Of a stretch of DNA of 64,000 nucleotides, positions 48,131-55,876 are shown in pieces. How positions within the stretch are numbered: the stretch's first letter is position 1; the number at the start of each line of letters is the position of its first letter. Position numbers and translations under genes: made by a program. The notes beneath the pieces were generated by a model, which saw only the letters and a program-made list of their open reading frames with translations, did no database searches and was not told the DNA's origin. This stretch comes from Ciceribacter sp. L1K22 (GTDB taxonomy: Bacteria; Pseudomonadota; Alphaproteobacteria; Rhizobiales; Rhizobiaceae): the NCBI RefSeq assembly GCF_017599385.1, contig NZ_JAGFPK010000001.1, positions 1,056,177 through 1,120,176 on the forward strand. Direction: 5' to 3'.

Positions 48131-48181
48131 GCGTGAAGCCTAGTCGAAGAGGGCGTACGAAACAACGAAAGCATGCCATCG

Positions 48182-48205
48182 ATGCTTCGATCCCGGTCGA
48201 AGCAT
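48182..48205. promoter_or_regulatory. Operator palindrome between ArsR gene and NIPSNAP/ABM genes
   Basis: Perfect 9-bp inverted repeat: ATGCTTCGA (48182-48190) and TCGAAGCAT (48197-48205), separated by TCCCGG. A related half-site, GAAAGCAT, lies just upstream (48167-48174). It is about midway between the divergent start codons (48130 and 48263), the expected position for a regulator controlling both. Confidence 0.7.
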
Positions 48206-48262
48206 TTGGGTCGATCCGCATGGCACAAACCGGCTCGCACAGACCCGACGAGGAGATATCCC

Positions 48263-48592
48263 ATGATGACCTGTATTATCCGCTACGAAATCGATCCGTT
48301 CGCAAAGGACAAGTTCGCTAACTATGCCCGCAACTGGGGCGAGGCCATTCCGCGTTGCGGCGCCGATCTCGTCGGCTATTTCGGCCCGCACGAAGGCTCG
48401 GCCACGACCGCCTACGGCATCTATCATATCGAGAGCCTCACGGCCTACGAAGCCTATCGCGCGCGCCTCGCCGCCGATCCGCTGGGCCGCGCCAATTATG
48501 AATATGCCCGCCGCGAGAAGTTTATCATCCGCGAAGACCGGTTGTTTCTCAAATGCGTCTCCCAGCCGCACGCGGCGCTGGTGAAACCATGA
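48263..48592 (+). CDS. NIPSNAP family protein
   Basis: Small dimeric alpha/beta-barrel protein of 109 aa: MMTCIIRYEIDPFAKDKFANYARNWGEAIPRCGADLVGYFGPHEG, then IYHIESLTAYEAYRARLAADPLGR, typical of NIPSNAP. AGGAG lies 8 nt upstream. Its stop overlaps the next gene's ATG (ATGA). Function unknown; the pairing with an ABM-like monooxygenase and a divergent ArsR regulator suggests a small-molecule (quinone or aldehyde-like) stress response, which is inference. Confidence 0.85.
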   Translation: MMTCIIRYEIDPFAKDKFANYARNWGEAIPRCGADLVGYFGPHEGSATTAYGIYHIESLTAYEAYRARLAADPLGRANYEYARREKFIIREDRLFLKCVSQPHAALVKP

Positions 48593-48933
48593 TCGCCGTC
48601 ATCTTCGAGGTCGTTCCCGCCGACGGCATGCGAACATCCTATCTCGCCCGCGCGCAGATGCTCCGGCCTCTGTTGCAGGATGTCGACGGCTTCCTGTCGA
48701 TCGAGCGTTTCGAGAGCCTTTCCGAGCCGGGAAAGATCCTCTCGCTGTCCTTCTGGCGGGACGAGGCGGCCGTAACGGCCTGGCGCAGGACGGAAGAGCA
48801 CCGGCAGGCTCAGGAGTCGGGTCGCAGCGGCATCTTCGCCGATTACCGGCTCCGGGTCGCGCATGTCATGCGCGACTACGGCCTGGGTCCGCGCGATCAG
48901 GCGCCGAAAGACAGCCGCGAGCTTCATGGCTGA
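48589..48933 (+). CDS. Antibiotic biosynthesis monooxygenase (ABM) domain protein
   Basis: Protein of 114 aa with the ABM ferredoxin-like fold: MIAVIFEVVPADGMRTSYLARAQMLRPLLQDVDGFLSIERFESLSEPGKILSLSFWRDEAAVTAWR..EEHR. ATG 48589 overlaps the NIPSNAP stop by 4 nt. Members oxidise quinones or degrade haem; the catalytic role here is not certain. Second gene of the ArsR-controlled pair. Confidence 0.83.
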   Translation: MIAVIFEVVPADGMRTSYLARAQMLRPLLQDVDGFLSIERFESLSEPGKILSLSFWRDEAAVTAWRRTEEHRQAQESGRSGIFADYRLRVAHVMRDYGLGPRDQAPKDSRELHG

Positions 48934-49021
48934 TCAAGCAGTCGTGGACAGGCGCCGCCACGACCGCTCCGGATCGTTGCCCATTCTCGACAAGCGCCGC
49001 ACTGGCCTCTAAGCATGGGCC

Positions 49022-49690
49022 ATGCCAAGGGAACAGGACGATACCATCGCTGGCCGCATCAGCCGCGCACTCGCGGAGCGGATCATCCATGGCGAACTGG
49101 TCCCCGGCTCCCGCCTCGCGCAGGACCACGTCGCCGAGGAGTTCGGCGCGAGCCATGTGCCGGTCCGCGAGGCCTTTCGCCGCCTGGAAGCGCAGGGTCT
49201 CGTTGTCAGCCTGCCGCGTCGCGGCGTGCGCGTCGCCTCCTTCGACCTGAAACAGGTTCGCGAGGTCGCCGAAATGCGAGCCGCCCTCGAGGTCCTGGCG
49301 CTGCGCCATGCCGCCCCGCACCTGACGACCGGCGTTCTCGATGAGGCTGAGGCCGCCGCGACCGACGCCGACAACGCCCGCGATGTGCGGACCTGGGAGG
49401 AGGCGAACCGCCGCTTCCACCGCCTGATCGTGTCCACCTGCGGCATGCCGCGGCTGCTGGCGGTGATCGATGACCTCCATGCCGTCAGCGCCCGCTTCCT
49501 GTTCGTCGCCTGGCGTCAGGGCTGGGAGGCACGGACCGACAAGGACCACCGCGCCATTCTTGTCGCTCTGCGGCAGGGCAGGGTAGGGGATGCCTGTGCA
49601 CTGCTCGAAAAGCACGTCCAGTGGATCGGACGGGCGCCGATGCCAGCGTCGGGACGCGCTGATGAAACCGGCTTTGCCATCGTCGGTTAA
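49022..49690 (+). CDS. bioR: GntR-family biotin repressor BioR
   Basis: GntR/FadR-type regulator of 222 aa. Winged helix about 5-75 (ISRALAERIIHGELVPGSRLAQDHVAEEFGASHVPVREAFRRLEAQGLV), then an FCD ligand domain. The recognition-helix sequence and the three copies of the TTATCTATAA-type BioR box immediately downstream, next to bioY, identify it as BioR, the alphaproteobacterial regulator of biotin synthesis and uptake. No box is visible in its own upstream 88 nt. Biotin-synthesis genes are not in this window. Confidence 0.85.
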   Translation: MPREQDDTIAGRISRALAERIIHGELVPGSRLAQDHVAEEFGASHVPVREAFRRLEAQGLVVSLPRRGVRVASFDLKQVREVAEMRAALEVLALRHAAPHLTTGVLDEAEAAATDADNARDVRTWEEANRRFHRLIVSTCGMPRLLAVIDDLHAVSARFLFVAWRQGWEARTDKDHRAILVALRQGRVGDACALLEKHVQWIGRAPMPASGRADETGFAIVG

Positions 49691-49693
49691 AAA

Positions 49694-49703
49694 TTATCTA
49701 TAA
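49694..49703 (+). promoter_or_regulatory. BioR box 1
   Basis: TTATCTATAA, exact consensus, 3 nt after the bioR stop codon and 184 nt before bioY. Distant from the bioY start; it may help DNA looping or serve another promoter. Confidence 0.7.
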
Positions 49704-49824
49704 AAAATTCGCGCCTAAAACAGCTGGAAATCCGGCGATTCCAGATGATATTCCCATCTTGTTATGCCGTTGAAGGCGCGCGGCGGCCTTCCTTGTCGCC
49801 GGCTGCGCTTGCTCGCTCCTAGAA

Positions 49825-49834
49825 TCATAGATAA
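49825..49834 (-). promoter_or_regulatory. BioR box 2
   Basis: TCATAGATAA on the + strand, i.e. TTATCTATGA on the - strand: nine of ten bases match the BioR consensus. It lies 30 bp from box 3, about three helical turns, so two dimers could bind one face of the bioY promoter. Confidence 0.6.
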
Positions 49835-49854
49835 AAATGATTCCGCTTCTAAGA

Positions 49855-49864
49855 TTATCTATAA
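49855..49864 (+). promoter_or_regulatory. BioR box 3
   Basis: TTATCTATAA, exact consensus, ending 13 nt before the bioY ATG and just before its GGAG. Binding here would block transcription initiation or the start of elongation of bioY. Confidence 0.8.
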
Positions 49865-49877
49865 AATGGAGTTCGGC

Positions 49878-50456
49878 ATGAGTTTCTCTTCCATCCGCCA
49901 GCATCGTTATGATCCGCTCGGGCTTTCGAACCGCTCACTGGCGGCCAAGACCGCGCTCGTTCTGTTCGGCACAGGCGTTCTCGCGCTCGCCTCGCAAATC
50001 TCTGTCCCGATGGTGCCGGTTCCCGTCACCATGCAGACTTTCGCCATCACCGTGATCGGCGTGCTCTATGGCTGGCGCCTGGGGGCGCTTACTGTTCTGG
50101 CCTGGTTGGGCGAGGCCATGCTTGGCCTGCCGGTGCTCGCCAATGGCAGCGGCGGTCTTGCGCCCTTCGCTGGCCCGACTGCCGGCTACCTCGCGGCGTT
50201 TCCGCTCGTTGCCGCGCTCACCGGCTGGCTCGCAGAAAAGGGGTGGGCGGCCGAGCGAGTGTTCCTGAGCTTCTCCGCCCATCTTGTGGCCAACGTCTTG
50301 TGCCTCGTCATCGGCGGCGCATGGCTCGCGTCGCTGATCGGTTTTGAAAAGGCGCTGATGCTCGGCGTCGCGCCGTTCCTGATCGGCGCCGTCCTGAAGT
50401 CCGCGCTCGCCGCTGCCCTGCTGATGGCGCTTGCTCGCCGGATTTCGACCCGTTGA
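49878..50456 (+). CDS. bioY: Second biotin transporter BioY
   Basis: BioY S component of 192 aa with about six membrane helices: VPMVPVPVTMQTFAITVIGVLYG and GLPVLANGSGGLAPFAGPTAGYL match the family. Unlike the bioMNY locus there is no adjacent ATPase or T subunit, so it either works alone, as some solitary BioY proteins do, or shares BioM/BioN. ATG 49878 with GGAG upstream and BioR boxes directly before it. The stop overlaps a TTG start of the DUF1284 gene. Confidence 0.94.
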   Translation: MSFSSIRQHRYDPLGLSNRSLAAKTALVLFGTGVLALASQISVPMVPVPVTMQTFAITVIGVLYGWRLGALTVLAWLGEAMLGLPVLANGSGGLAPFAGPTAGYLAAFPLVAALTGWLAEKGWAAERVFLSFSAHLVANVLCLVIGGAWLASLIGFEKALMLGVAPFLIGAVLKSALAAALLMALARRISTR

Positions 50457-50884
50457 CCGTCAGGCTGAGGGCTCACCACCTGCTCTGCATGCTGACCTAT
50501 GTCGGCAAGGGCTACTCGCCGCGTTTCGTGGAAAACTACGAGACAATCGCGCAGAGGCTCTCGGCGGGTGAGGAGATCGAGATCGTCGAGGGGCCGGACG
50601 ATATCTGCCGGCCCCTTCTTGTCGATGCCGAGCCGCATTGCCTCGGAGAAAGCGTTGTCGCGCGTGACCTCGAGGCTGCGCGCACGATCTCCATGACACT
50701 CCGAATATCGGTTGCGACCGGCAGTCATATCCGGCTCGACGCTGATCTCCTGTCACGTCTGCAGAACGGATTTTCAGGCAATACCCTTCGCTCCGCCTGT
50801 CGCCACTGCGAATGGTCGGCACTGTGCGACGTCGTTGCGGCAAGCGACTTCGCGCTCGCAAAAATCCAGCCGGCCGGCGGGTGA
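50453..50884 (+). CDS. DUF1284 family cysteine-rich protein
   Basis: Protein of 143 aa beginning TVRLRAHHLLCMLTYVGKGYSP, the DUF1284 signature. Six cysteines (about 12, 52, 63, 116, 119, 125), including CRHCEWSALC, suggest a metal or Fe-S site. TTG 50453 overlaps the bioY stop (TTGA), so it is translationally coupled to bioY and should share BioR control. Function unknown. Confidence 0.8.
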   Translation: MTVRLRAHHLLCMLTYVGKGYSPRFVENYETIAQRLSAGEEIEIVEGPDDICRPLLVDAEPHCLGESVVARDLEAARTISMTLRISVATGSHIRLDADLLSRLQNGFSGNTLRSACRHCEWSALCDVVAASDFALAKIQPAGG

Positions 50885-50916
50885 GGGACTCCGTTTTCAG
50901 AAAAAAATCGTGACGA

Positions 50917-50943
50917 TGTCGAAAAACGCGGATGACCGGCGTC
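50917..50943 (+). promoter_or_regulatory. Candidate ECF42-type promoter of the MAPEG-DGPF-sigma operon
   Basis: TGTCGA at 50917-50922 and CGTC at 50940-50943, with a 17-nt spacer, 32 nt before the MAPEG start codon. TGTCGA-like -35 elements are what I recall for ECF42 sigma factors, one of which is encoded at the end of this operon. A self-activating promoter is inferred. Confidence 0.5.
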
Positions 50944-50975
50944 CTTGGAGTATCGAAACTCCACTGTGAAAGGAA

Positions 50976-51383
50976 ATGCCCGTGGTTTTCACCGTTACTC
51001 CCCTCTATGCCCTGCCGGTGGCAGCGATCTATTTGATCCTGTGGGTTAGGGTCTCCGCAATGCGCTCCGCTACACACGTGTCGTTTGGCGATGGTGGCAA
51101 TATCGATCTGTTGCGACGCATCCGCCAGCACGGCAATTGCGCCGAATGGACGACGTTCGTCCTGATCCTGATGATACTCGCCGAGGGCATCGGATCGTCC
51201 TCCCTCTGGTTGCATATTTGCGGTACTTTGCTCTTGATCGGGCGGGCGGCCCATCCCTTCGGCATGCTGGCCGACAACGCCGGCGATCCGCTTCGGTATG
51301 TCGGCAACGGCACGAACATGCTGGCCGCGATCATCGCGATGGTGTGTATTGGTGCGGCAGTTCCCGCGATGCTCAACGGCTGA
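50976..51383 (+). CDS. MAPEG family membrane protein
   Basis: Membrane protein of 135 aa with four hydrophobic helices. NIDLLRRIRQHGNCAEWTTFVLILMILAEG and GTLLLIGRAAHPFGML are MAPEG signatures (the R-x-H-x-N-x-x-E region is visible as RQHGNCAEW). Members use glutathione for conjugation or peroxidase reactions. AGGA precedes ATG 50976. First gene of a cassette ending in an ECF sigma factor. Confidence 0.87.
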   Translation: MPVVFTVTPLYALPVAAIYLILWVRVSAMRSATHVSFGDGGNIDLLRRIRQHGNCAEWTTFVLILMILAEGIGSSSLWLHICGTLLLIGRAAHPFGMLADNAGDPLRYVGNGTNMLAAIIAMVCIGAAVPAMLNG

Positions 51384-51397
51384 CGAGAGAGGGTCGT

Positions 51398-51751
51398 ATG
51401 ATGAAGTACATGCTTCTGCTTTACGCCGCACCCGGTACGGATCCGGTTCCCGGCACGCCCGAATGCGATGACATGATGGCCGAGTTCTTCAGCCTTGATG
51501 AGAGGATGAAGGATCGTGCGACGGTGCTTGCCGGCGAAGGCCTTCTGCCGGCCACCACCGCCACGACGCTCAGGACACGCGATGGCAAGGTCGAGATGCT
51601 GGACGGACCATTTGCCGAGACCCGCGAGCATCTGGGAGGGTTTTACCTGATCGAGGCTGCGACGCTCGATGATGCCCTTGCCTTTGCCGCCGCTGTGCCG
51701 GTGGCGCGCTACGGTTCGGTCGAGGTCCGGCCAGTCGAGATATTTTCGTAG
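51398..51751 (+). CDS. YciI/DGPF-domain protein, copy 1
   Basis: DGPF-type YCII-related protein of 117 aa: MMKYMLLLYAAPG, LRTRDGKVEMLDGPFAETREHLGGFYLIEAATLDDALAFA, PVARYGSVEVRPV. Dimeric ferredoxin-like fold; biochemical role unknown. GAGGG precedes the first of two ATGs. DGPF proteins are the standard genomic partners, and reported targets, of ECF42 sigma factors, matching the gene two places downstream. Confidence 0.88.
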   Translation: MMKYMLLLYAAPGTDPVPGTPECDDMMAEFFSLDERMKDRATVLAGEGLLPATTATTLRTRDGKVEMLDGPFAETREHLGGFYLIEAATLDDALAFAAAVPVARYGSVEVRPVEIFS

Positions 51752-52016
51752 GGGAAGACAATGCAATACATGCTGTTGATCTACAACGACCCGGCCCGGC
51801 AGCCTTCCTATGGTACCGCGGCTTTTCAGGACATGATGGCGGGTTACTTTGCCACCAATGAGCGAATGAAAGCCGATGGTGTTCTGCGCGGCGGCGATGG
51901 TCTTCAGGGTGTGGAAACAGCCACATCCCTTCGCATCGCATCCGGGCGCGTGGAAACCATGGACGGCCCGTTTGCCGAGACCCGTGAGCATCTGGGCGGT
52001 TATTATCTGATCGAGG
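51602..52016. repeat. Paralogous ~55-bp repeat within the two DGPF genes
   Basis: The DGPF-encoding segment near 51602-51656 recurs, with few differences, at about 51962-52016, a 360-bp period equal to one gene length. It records a tandem duplication of the gene rather than a regulatory repeat. Confidence 0.7.
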
Positions 52017-52126
52017 TGCCTGACCTCGACGCGGCCCTGACCTATGCGGCTCTCATCCCTTCGGCCCACTTCGGAACCATCGAGATACGACCGGTGATGA
52101 ATTACAATCCGGCAGGGCCGCTATGA
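51761..52126 (+). CDS. YciI/DGPF-domain protein, copy 2
   Basis: DGPF-domain protein of 121 aa, paralogous to the gene 9 nt upstream: MQYMLLIYNDPARQPSYG, ASGRVETMDGPFAETREHLGGYYLIEVPDLDAALTYA. The two share a near-identical central block, so they arose by tandem duplication. The stop overlaps the sigma-factor ATG by 4 nt, coupling its translation to the sigma factor. Confidence 0.88.
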   Translation: MQYMLLIYNDPARQPSYGTAAFQDMMAGYFATNERMKADGVLRGGDGLQGVETATSLRIASGRVETMDGPFAETREHLGGYYLIEVPDLDAALTYAALIPSAHFGTIEIRPVMNYNPAGPL

Positions 52127-53394
52127 ACGAAGCCGCCCCCGGTTCCACATCGCGTGCGGTTGCGGTATCGAGGGAACTCGACCGCGTCATGCGGGCGGAC
52201 CGGGGGCGGCTGGTCGCCATATTGGCAAAAGGCCTGAAGGATTTGTCTCTCGCCGAAGACGCCCTTCAGGAGGCGGCACTGTCCGCGATGAAGCATTGGG
52301 GTCGCTCCGGCTTGCCGACGTCTCCGCAGGGTTGGCTTTTGCAGGCGGCCCGTCGAAAGGCCATCGATCGATTGCGTGGCGCGACGCGGGATGCGCGCAA
52401 GGCTGAGGCGCTGGCGCAGCTCTCGGCAGACGAGGCCGCACCCGAACCGCAAACCATTCCCGACGAGCGTCTTCGCCTGATCTTCGCGTGCTGCCATCCG
52501 GCGCTGGAGATGAAATCGCGCGTGGCGCTGACCCTGCGGACGGTCTGCGGCCTGACGACGGCTGAGATCGCCCGGGCGTTTCTGGACGCGGAACCGACGA
52601 TGGGACAGCGCATCAGCCGAGCGAAGGCGAAGATCGCGGCGGCAGGAATTCCGTTCGAGATTCCGGATGCGGATGACTGGTCCGCGCGCCTCGATGCCGT
52701 GCTGACGAGCATCTACCTGATCTTTACCACCGGCTATACCGCCCCGGTGGCGGAGCGTCATGACCTTTGTGGCGAGGCGGAATATCTGATGCGGCTTGTC
52801 GACGGGCTGCGACCGGAGGACCCCGAAATAGAGGGTGCATTGGCAATGATGTTGCTGACAGCCGCCCGGCGCCCCGCGCGGACTGGTGCGGATGGTGCAA
52901 CCTTGCCTCCGGCGGAACAGGACAGGAAGCTTTGGGATGCCGGCAAGATCGCCGAAGGCCGCGCAATCCTTGTCTCGGCGATGGAGAAACGTCGCCCTGG
53001 ACCATTCCAGATCAAGGCGGCGATTGCCGATTGCCAGATGGCAGACGAGGGACCGGACTGGCCTCAGATCGCGGCTCTCTATGCCGCACTGTGGCGCTTC
53101 GAGCCGACGCCCATCGTCTCGTTGAACGCGGCAGTGGCGCTCGCCGAGGCAGGAGCACCGGCGCGCGCCCTGGAGATCGTCGAGGGCCTGGAGACGGATC
53201 TGGCGCACTACCAGCCGTGGCATGCGGCACGGGCGGCGTTGCTCGTCATGGCGGGTCGTGGAAACGAGGCGGCCGCTGCGTACCGGCAGGCGATCGATAT
53301 GTCCGAGAACCAAGCCGAAGCATTGTTCCTGCAGGCAAGGCTTGCGAAACTGGAGGTGGCGGGCCATCTTTCGACAGGTCAGGGCGAGGCGTGA
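52123..53394 (+). CDS. ECF RNA polymerase sigma factor, ECF42 group
   Basis: Sigma factor of 423 aa. The ECF core (about 20-180) has region 2 (LAILAKGLKDLSLAEDALQEAALSAMKHW-like; actual start VAILAKGLKDLSLAED, RKAIDRLRG) and region 4 (LRTVCGLTTAEIARAFLDAEPTMGQRISRAKAKI). The remaining ~240 residues form a helical, TPR-like C-terminal domain (SIYLIFTTGYTAP.., AIADCQMADEGPDWPQIAALYAALWRFEPTPIVSLNAAVA) diagnostic of ECF42. No anti-sigma gene is adjacent; the extension is thought to control activity. Signal unknown. Confidence 0.9.
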   Translation: MNEAAPGSTSRAVAVSRELDRVMRADRGRLVAILAKGLKDLSLAEDALQEAALSAMKHWGRSGLPTSPQGWLLQAARRKAIDRLRGATRDARKAEALAQLSADEAAPEPQTIPDERLRLIFACCHPALEMKSRVALTLRTVCGLTTAEIARAFLDAEPTMGQRISRAKAKIAAAGIPFEIPDADDWSARLDAVLTSIYLIFTTGYTAPVAERHDLCGEAEYLMRLVDGLRPEDPEIEGALAMMLLTAARRPARTGADGATLPPAEQDRKLWDAGKIAEGRAILVSAMEKRRPGPFQIKAAIADCQMADEGPDWPQIAALYAALWRFEPTPIVSLNAAVALAEAGAPARALEIVEGLETDLAHYQPWHAARAALLVMAGRGNEAAAAYRQAIDMSENQAEALFLQARLAKLEVAGHLSTGQGEA

Positions 53395-53434
53395 CTGACA
53401 GATCGCGCGATGGCCAGGAAACGAGGAGGTGACC

Positions 53435-53803
53435 ATGATAACGCTCGACAGGCTGCGCGAGATCGTGCTGTCCTTTCCGGACACCGAGGAGACGACCTCC
53501 TGGGATGCCGTTTCCTTCAAGGTCAACAAGAAGGCGATCCTGTTCTGGAATCCGACCCATGACTGCCCGGTCTTCAAGGTGCCGTACGAGGAGCGCGATC
53601 ACCTGATCGAGATGGACCCGGAAACCTTCTTCACCACCGACCACCACCGCCCCCATCCTATGGTGCTCGCCCGGCCTCAGCAGGTCGACGAGGAATGGGT
53701 CCGTGTGACCGTGGAGCGGACGTGGAGAGCACAGGTGAAGAAGGCGACGCTCAAGGCTTGGGATGGTACGCGAAACGAGCGTGCCGGCGCTGGCGTTAAA
53801 TAA
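53435..53803 (+). CDS. MmcQ/YjbR family protein
   Basis: Small protein of 122 aa: MITLDRLREIVLSFPDTEETTSWDAVSFKVNKKAILFWN, HDCPVFKVPYEERDHLIEMDPETFFTTDHHRPHPMVLARP. CyaY-like YjbR fold, sometimes annotated as DNA-binding; the function is unproven. ATG 53435 has AGGAGG upstream; GTG 53429 lies within that site. Its last 127 nt overlap, on the opposite strand, the extended 3' end of the ParE toxin gene. Confidence 0.85.
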   Translation: MITLDRLREIVLSFPDTEETTSWDAVSFKVNKKAILFWNPTHDCPVFKVPYEERDHLIEMDPETFFTTDHHRPHPMVLARPQQVDEEWVRVTVERTWRAQVKKATLKAWDGTRNERAGAGVK

Positions 53804-54093
53804 CCAGCTAGGTTGCGATTGGCGTCCTGGCGTTGATGGAGGATGCGAATGATTTCGACGCGGTCGGATGAACTGCGGAAATAGATCATGTGCGATCCAA
53901 CCGCGTGTTTCAGATATCCGGTCCTAATGTCCGCCGGTCGGCCCCGGATGGTTCCAAAGCATAAACGCTCGCACCCATCGCGGATGTCGTCGATGTAGCG
54001 ATCAGCGCGGTCAACGCCCCACGCGGCCGCGCTATAGTCCCAGATTTCGTTCAAATCCGCCTCGGCCGCCGGTGAAAGCGCCAGCGCCTTCAT
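53677..54093 (-). CDS. Type II toxin, RelE/ParE family (module 2), C-terminally extended
   Basis: ParE-like toxin: LALSPAAEADLNEIWDYSAAAWGVDRADRYIDDI, then GRPADIRTGYLKHAVGSHMIYFRSSSDRVEIIRILHQRQDANRNL. Relatives stop at about this point (95-100 aa), but here the frame continues for 43 more residues (96-138) made of the antisense of the MmcQ-like gene. This looks like loss of the native stop; a TAG lies one base out of frame just there. ATG overlaps the antitoxin stop (ATGA). The tail may be tolerated, or the toxin may be damaged. Confidence 0.8.
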   Translation of the reverse strand: MKALALSPAAEADLNEIWDYSAAAWGVDRADRYIDDIRDGCERLCFGTIRGRPADIRTGYLKHAVGSHMIYFRSSSDRVEIIRILHQRQDANRNLAGYLTPAPARSFRVPSQALSVAFFTCALHVRSTVTRTHSSSTC

Positions 54094-54338
54094 TTGCTTT
54101 GGAACTCGGCCCGTTTGCGTGCCTTGAAGGCATCAAAATCGAAGGGTTGTGGTTCTCCCGATTGCTCGCCTTCGACAAGCGCATCCTGTAGTGCCTTTAC
54201 CTTAGCCTCGTGCTCTTGGAGCAGCCGCAGGCCAGCTCGCACCACATCTGTTGCGGACTCGTAGTGTCCGCCTTCCACCTGTTCGTTGACGAAGCTTGTG
54301 GAGTGATCGTCAAGCGTGACTGACGTGTTGCGTGTCAT
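54090..54338 (-). CDS. Type II antitoxin, ParD family (module 2)
   Basis: Antitoxin of 82 aa: ribbon-helix-helix N-terminus TRNTSVTLDDHSTSFVNEQVEGGHYESATDVVRAGLRLLQEHE and an acidic/basic C-terminal tail. It resembles module 1's ParD (shared VRAGLRLLxExEAK block) but is clearly diverged, so the two pairs are not a recent duplication. ATG 54338 is chosen over TTG 54344. No palindrome as clear as module 1's was found upstream. Confidence 0.88.
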   Translation of the reverse strand: MTRNTSVTLDDHSTSFVNEQVEGGHYESATDVVRAGLRLLQEHEAKVKALQDALVEGEQSGEPQPFDFDAFKARKRAEFQSK

Positions 54339-54479
54339 TGGCAAATCCAGCTTTCAACAATAGCCGAATTTAGTGCGCGTGACCGTCTCGGGCAACCGCC
54401 GTTTTATAGAGGCGCCTCAAGATGTCCGGGGCGTAACGCGTTTCGGCTCACGCACTTTTCCGCACACCCTTCAGCCTTT

Positions 54480-54500
54480 GGTAACCAACTTCGGTAACCA
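54480..54500. repeat. GGTAACCA direct repeat upstream of ccrM
   Basis: GGTAACCA at 54480-54487 and 54493-54500, starts 13 bp apart, 43 nt before the ccrM ATG. Each GGTAACC is itself a palindrome. Likely regulatory given its position, but the spacing does not fit a standard CtrA site (TTAA-N7-TTAA). Confidence 0.45.
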
Positions 54501-54530
54501 TAAGGCCATTGAAGTACTGCGTCAGCGTAA

Positions 54531-55673
<1,143 letters not shown>

Positions 55674-55749
55674 CGGTCCACCCGGTTTCGCCAGCTCCAT
55701 TCATCCTCCGGACGGTTTAGTGCCTTCAGTCCCGCCCGGAGAACATGGG

Positions 55750-55785
55750 CGCCCGGATCTTCATCGATCCGGGCGTCATCTTTTT
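55750..55785 (+). terminator. Intrinsic terminator downstream of ccrM
   Basis: 10-bp perfect stem CGCCCGGATC (55750-55759) / GATCCGGGCG (55766-55775), six-base loop, followed within 5 nt by TTTTT. A strong Rho-independent terminator for ccrM, which ends at 55673. Confidence 0.88.
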
Positions 55786-55876
55786 GTCTTGTCACGTTCT
55801 GTCCGTTCCAGCCTGAGGCAAGTTCTTCTCCCTAAGAGGCTTGCGGGGGCAAAAACAACGGGACACGAAGCGGCCG

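Noticed and set aside
49698-49904. 68-codon - strand frame over the BioR boxes
   Set aside because: No ribosome-binding site, no recognisable protein, and it overlaps the regulatory region and the start of bioY.
54480-54500. Paired TAAC elements as a CtrA box upstream of ccrM
   Set aside because: CtrA needs TTAA-N7-TTAA; here the half-sites are GTAA with a 9-nt gap. Kept only as an unassigned repeat.
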